A stretch of 8,657 nucleotides of DNA. Source: Bdellovibrionales bacterium. GTDB lineage: Bacteria; Bdellovibrionota; Bdellovibrionia; Bdellovibrionales; UBA1609. The translations under genes were made by a program, and so were the position numbers. The stretch is taken from assembly GCA_027451425.1 (NCBI GenBank), contig DAIDJH010000058.1, positions 1 to 8,657 of the forward strand. The letters are read 5' to 3'. Positions 6,070-8,657 of this stretch are shown piece by piece. The stretch's first letter is position 1; each line of letters starts with the position of its first letter. Below the pieces are notes generated by a model, which did no database searches, was not told the DNA's origin, and saw nothing but the letters and a program-made list of their open reading frames with translations.

Positions 6070-8477
6070 GAAACCTCTTTGGCCTTCTTGCTCGCGTACG
6101 TTTCGCGAATGAACGAACGCGTGAATTTCAGAAACGCATCCGTTATGCCAAAATAGAGAGCTGAGTTCAAGTAGGTGCCTTTTTCAGAATCATTTTCTTG
6201 CGAATGATAAATTCTTACGCACAAATTCTGATCGGGCGCGTTGTTAAAAATCGAACGAAACAGATAAAACATCGAGCCGGGCTTTAGCGGCTGATTGGAT
6301 TGCACGACGCAACCAAACTCCGAGAGTTCAACAAGAGCGCATTCGCGGCCGATCTTCGCAGCGATGTGATCGGTCTTCCAAGGCACATTGTCGAAGCGGT
6401 ACATGGTGTGCTTCGTGTTGATTAAATGTGCAGTAAGATAAAGAATTCGGCGCATTTCAACCGGCTTGAATACAAGTGCTGATACGTCGGGTTCGTTGAG
6501 CAGTTTTGACAATTCCGATTGTCGGCTGTCTGGCGCGGTCACGATAATCTTCGGCCCATCCGCCGGGCACGGGATCCCGGCTTCTTTGAGAGCGCTTCTG
6601 AGTCCGGTCAAAAAAGATGAAATGTTGTCGGGCAGAAGGGCGTAGTCGATGATGATCGCTTCAAGCGAATGGATGGTGTCTAAAGCTCTATTTGAGCCAT
6701 TGATGCGTTTGAGATCTGGCGCGCTGAGATTGATACGGATGAGTCCGCTGGTTTCTTCAACAATGAATTCAGCGGCCACAGTACGGCGTGTGCCGTCAGC
6801 AGCTGAAAGATTCATGTTTTTTTTCGTTCGTTTAGAGTGCTGGATCAAGTACATGATCTCGGTGAGTTGGTTGCGTGTGTCGCCGGCAAACAAATCCAAC
6901 CAACCTTGTGGGGTAGAAAACAATTTTGTCGCGTCATGGCCGAGAATTTGATTTCCCTCGGATGGGGCAGTCATCGGCATTTGCAAATTAAGATCAGAGC
7001 CGATCAGGTACCCGACAATTTCAGTGTAGAAATCTTGCGGGACAGCGGGCGTGGGTTTTTCGGCGCGGCTATTCTTGTCGACATAAGTTTTGAAAAAACT
7101 GTAATAGCTGTCGTCCCAAACTATATCGACGTTGTTGATTTCTTTTCGGGCATATTCATAAATCGACTTTGCCGAATTTTCATCGGCATCCAGTATCGCG
7201 ATGGTCTTTTTTCTTTTATCGTCGTCTGAAAGAAAAATATTCTCGTGGTGAAACTCAAAAGATTTAGGGTCGTTGTCGACGAACGTTTTATGAGCGGTAT
7301 CGCGCTGCAAATATTGTCTGAGTTCGCGGTTATTGCTTTTTGTTAAGCCGAAGAAGGCAAAGTAAACGAGAAATTCCCCCTCGCGGTCAGGGTGCGGCTC
7401 GGATAGCATCACTTTACCGTAAAAATCAAGGAGCGGCGCCTGACCAGGGAAACGAAAATAAAAATGTCCAGACGTCCCGGGTGTGAGCGGAACGGGATTG
7501 GACATCGCAAAGCCCTGATCGCAAAAGCGATCGAGGTGGACTTTTTTTGCGACTTCAATTTTTTCAAAAGTTTCTTGTACGAATAGAAAACTGGGGCTTG
7601 CCTTTTTGGGTAAGGCCAAAACGATTTCGATTTTTTGTAAAAAAATGAGGCGGTCAACCGGTAGGCACAAAAGGTCGTCGATAAATGGATGGTTGTACTC
7701 AGCCTTTTCGGCGGGATCGTCTTCGTAGCGTAGAGCTACAAACTTCGGCCGGTTATCGGCCGGCCACCGTTCCACTTTTTTTAAGAGCGTCGCGGTCTTC
7801 GTGACCCATTTGCGCATCTCCTCCGACTTTTGAATTGGGCGAAAAATAATTAAATCGACCGGTGTCCTTTTCTCTTCGGCTTTCGGTTTTTCTTTCGCCT
7901 CGATGCTTTTGCCCAGGTGTTTTGCCACATCCTGCGAGCGGTCCGTGAGTTTGATCACAAATGTTTTTTCATTGAATCGACCTGAAATTTCAGCAACCCA
8001 GACTTCTTGCTTGTCCGACTGGAAAACAAATGAGTGTATTTTGTCGTCGCCAGTCCTGATAGCTTCGAGTGCAGCTTTAAATAGTGGGCGATCCTTTTCT
8101 AAAATAATTCCCTCTAGAGTCATATTTTTCGCAACAAGATCCGACACGGTTCGGCCAAATATTTTGGCGACGTTAACGCGCAAAATTTGCCCATTGGTCG
8201 CGTCGATTTCAATTTCGGTTGTTCCATCTTGAAAGGCTGGTTCTTTGGCAAAAGTGGCGGAGCCCAGCAGTTGAACAACATCGGGCGGCAAGCCTTCAAG
8301 AGGTTGGTGGGCTTTTTGTTTTGGTGCCGGACGGCTCACTAAGCTTGAAAAAAAATATCGCTCAAACTCCCGACTGGTCGGGAATTCCTTGATGTCTTCG
8401 ATTTCCAGTTCATGCAAATATCGAAGAATCTCTTGACGGACCTTAAGGTCATCTTCGATGACTACGACGGTGCCCAC
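6066..8477 (-). CDS. Tandem split-receiver/PAS/PilZ-like signalling protein
   Basis: Large soluble protein (803 aa from the GTG at 8477), best read as one module repeated twice. Module 1: receiver first half at 3-46 (TVVVIEDD), PAS-like insert at about 85-183, charged linker 194-206, receiver second half 207-290, PilZ-like domain about 295-392. Module 2: receiver first half 424-469 (TIAILDADEN), PAS-like insert about 509-589, receiver second half 605-688, PilZ-like domain about 690-789. Receiver 2 keeps Asp611 (AIIIDYALLP), Thr647 and Lys671-Pro672. Receiver 1 has Phe212, Leu249 and Leu272 at those places but keeps an acidic pair, Glu8-Asp9. Both PilZ-like domains share G-x(8)-L-x-PG but lack a clear RxxxR, so c-di-GMP binding is doubtful. 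There is no kinase or output enzyme. The start is uncertain: GTG 8477 is the only standard in-frame start after the foreign-looking edge, but it has no ribosome binding site, and the frame stays open to the window end. It is followed by a coupled thioesterase gene. Confidence 0.8.
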   Translation of the reverse strand: MGTVVVIEDDLKVRQEILRYLHELEIEDIKEFPTSREFERYFFSSLVSRPAPKQKAHQPLEGLPPDVVQLLGSATFAKEPAFQDGTTEIEIDATNGQILRVNVAKIFGRTVSDLVAKNMTLEGIILEKDRPLFKAALEAIRTGDDKIHSFVFQSDKQEVWVAEISGRFNEKTFVIKLTDRSQDVAKHLGKSIEAKEKPKAEEKRTPVDLIIFRPIQKSEEMRKWVTKTATLLKKVERWPADNRPKFVALRYEDDPAEKAEYNHPFIDDLLCLPVDRLIFLQKIEIVLALPKKASPSFLFVQETFEKIEVAKKVHLDRFCDQGFAMSNPVPLTPGTSGHFYFRFPGQAPLLDFYGKVMLSEPHPDREGEFLVYFAFFGLTKSNNRELRQYLQRDTAHKTFVDNDPKSFEFHHENIFLSDDDKRKKTIAILDADENSAKSIYEYARKEINNVDIVWDDSYYSFFKTYVDKNSRAEKPTPAVPQDFYTEIVGYLIGSDLNLQMPMTAPSEGNQILGHDATKLFSTPQGWLDLFAGDTRNQLTEIMYLIQHSKRTKKNMNLSAADGTRRTVAAEFIVEETSGLIRINLSAPDLKRINGSNRALDTIHSLEAIIIDYALLPDNISSFLTGLRSALKEAGIPCPADGPKIIVTAPDSRQSELSKLLNEPDVSALVFKPVEMRRILYLTAHLINTKHTMYRFDNVPWKTDHIAAKIGRECALVELSEFGCVVQSNQPLKPGSMFYLFRSIFNNAPDQNLCVRIYHSQENDSEKGTYLNSALYFGITDAFLKFTRSFIRETYASKKAKEVS

Positions 8478-8541
8478 ATTTAAAGCATAAGGCCGTTTAT
8501 GGATAAAGTCTTGTTTCGCGCCAACCGTTCTCGACTTTGCG

Positions 8542-8657
8542 ATAGGTGAGGCGATCGTGAAGGTGCTCGCTGCGGAGGGCGTTGCTGTCGTGGTGCATGG
8601 TCGCAACGAAAGCCGAGCCAACGCGGTTGCCGAGGCGATCCGCGCCAAAGGAGGGGA
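8542..8657 (+). pseudogene. Short-chain dehydrogenase/reductase fragment at the right edge
   Basis: The + strand frame reads IGEAIVKVLAAEG, then VAVVVHGRN, then ESRANAVAEAIRAKGG. This is the helix after the glycine motif, the second beta strand with the NADP-preferring HGRN turn, and the next helix of a Rossmann-fold SDR. The sequence runs off the window, and the preceding TGxxxGxG strand is absent: upstream the same frame gives unrelated residues back to a TAA at 8488-8490, with no start codon. Hand-counted GC is about 65% (76 of 117 bases), well above the neighbouring gene. It overlaps on the opposite strand the open frame of the signalling gene, whose residues there are low-complexity Ala/Thr/Ser. 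This is either a real truncation by recombination or an assembly chimera. Confidence 0.7.

Noticed and set aside
6837..7229. 130-aa + strand open frame inside the signalling gene
   Set aside because: It is a shadow of the minus-strand gene, whose frame shows clear domains throughout; the + translation resembles nothing and lacks a convincing start.
8478..8648. N-terminal extension of the signalling protein from a TTG at 8648
   Set aside because: Most of these 57 codons are the antisense of an SDR coding sequence and give Ala/Thr/Ser low-complexity; the start has no ribosome binding site and the receiver domain begins only after 8477.
1..8657. tRNA, rRNA, CRISPR array, insertion sequence or phage genes
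   Set aside because: No cloverleaf-like segments, regularly spaced repeats, transposase motifs or terminal inverted repeats were found on reading both strands.

Overview
The window is about 8.7 kb of moderate-GC bacterial DNA, densely packed with mostly overlapping genes. It most resembles a member of the Bdellovibrionota (Bdellovibrio and relatives). This is inferred from three things: a regulator of the TIGR02147/DUF4423 type, a secreted protein of the Gly-rich 'GGxxTGGG...C' and 'HEAL' style, and a large receiver/PAS/PilZ protein. No rRNA, tRNA, CRISPR array or insertion sequence was seen.

Left block (1-2750, + strand): a multipass HTTM-domain membrane protein overlaps by 14 bases a phosphatidylserine decarboxylase (psd). 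After a 71-base gap comes a lipoprotein alpha/beta hydrolase with its own strong ribosome binding site. All three products are expected at the cell envelope, and the first two are probably translationally coupled.

Middle block (2784-5453): two minus-strand genes, joined by an ATGA overlap, encode exported proteins of unknown function (410 aa and 170 aa). They are divergent from a 271-aa TIGR02147-family regulator on the + strand. The region between holds an extended -10 promoter for the secreted pair and a perfect 6+2+6 palindrome just upstream of the regulator, a plausible operator. This looks like a self-contained regulator plus secreted-protein cassette.

Right block (5512-8477, - strand): a large cytoplasmic signalling protein overlaps by ATGA a PaaI-like hotdog thioesterase. 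By reading, the large protein is two repeats of one module: a receiver domain split by a PAS-like insertion, followed by a PilZ-like domain. The first receiver has lost its phosphoacceptor and switch residues; the second keeps them. This architecture is the most novel thing in the window.

Right edge (about 8542-8657): the + strand abruptly encodes part of a short-chain dehydrogenase/reductase at about 65% GC, with no start and no intact TGxxxGxG motif. The minus-strand frame of the signalling gene stays open across it by chance. This is either a real recombination joint or a chimeric assembly/contig end, so the true 5' end of the signalling gene is uncertain.

No stretch longer than about 110 bases lacks a gene.
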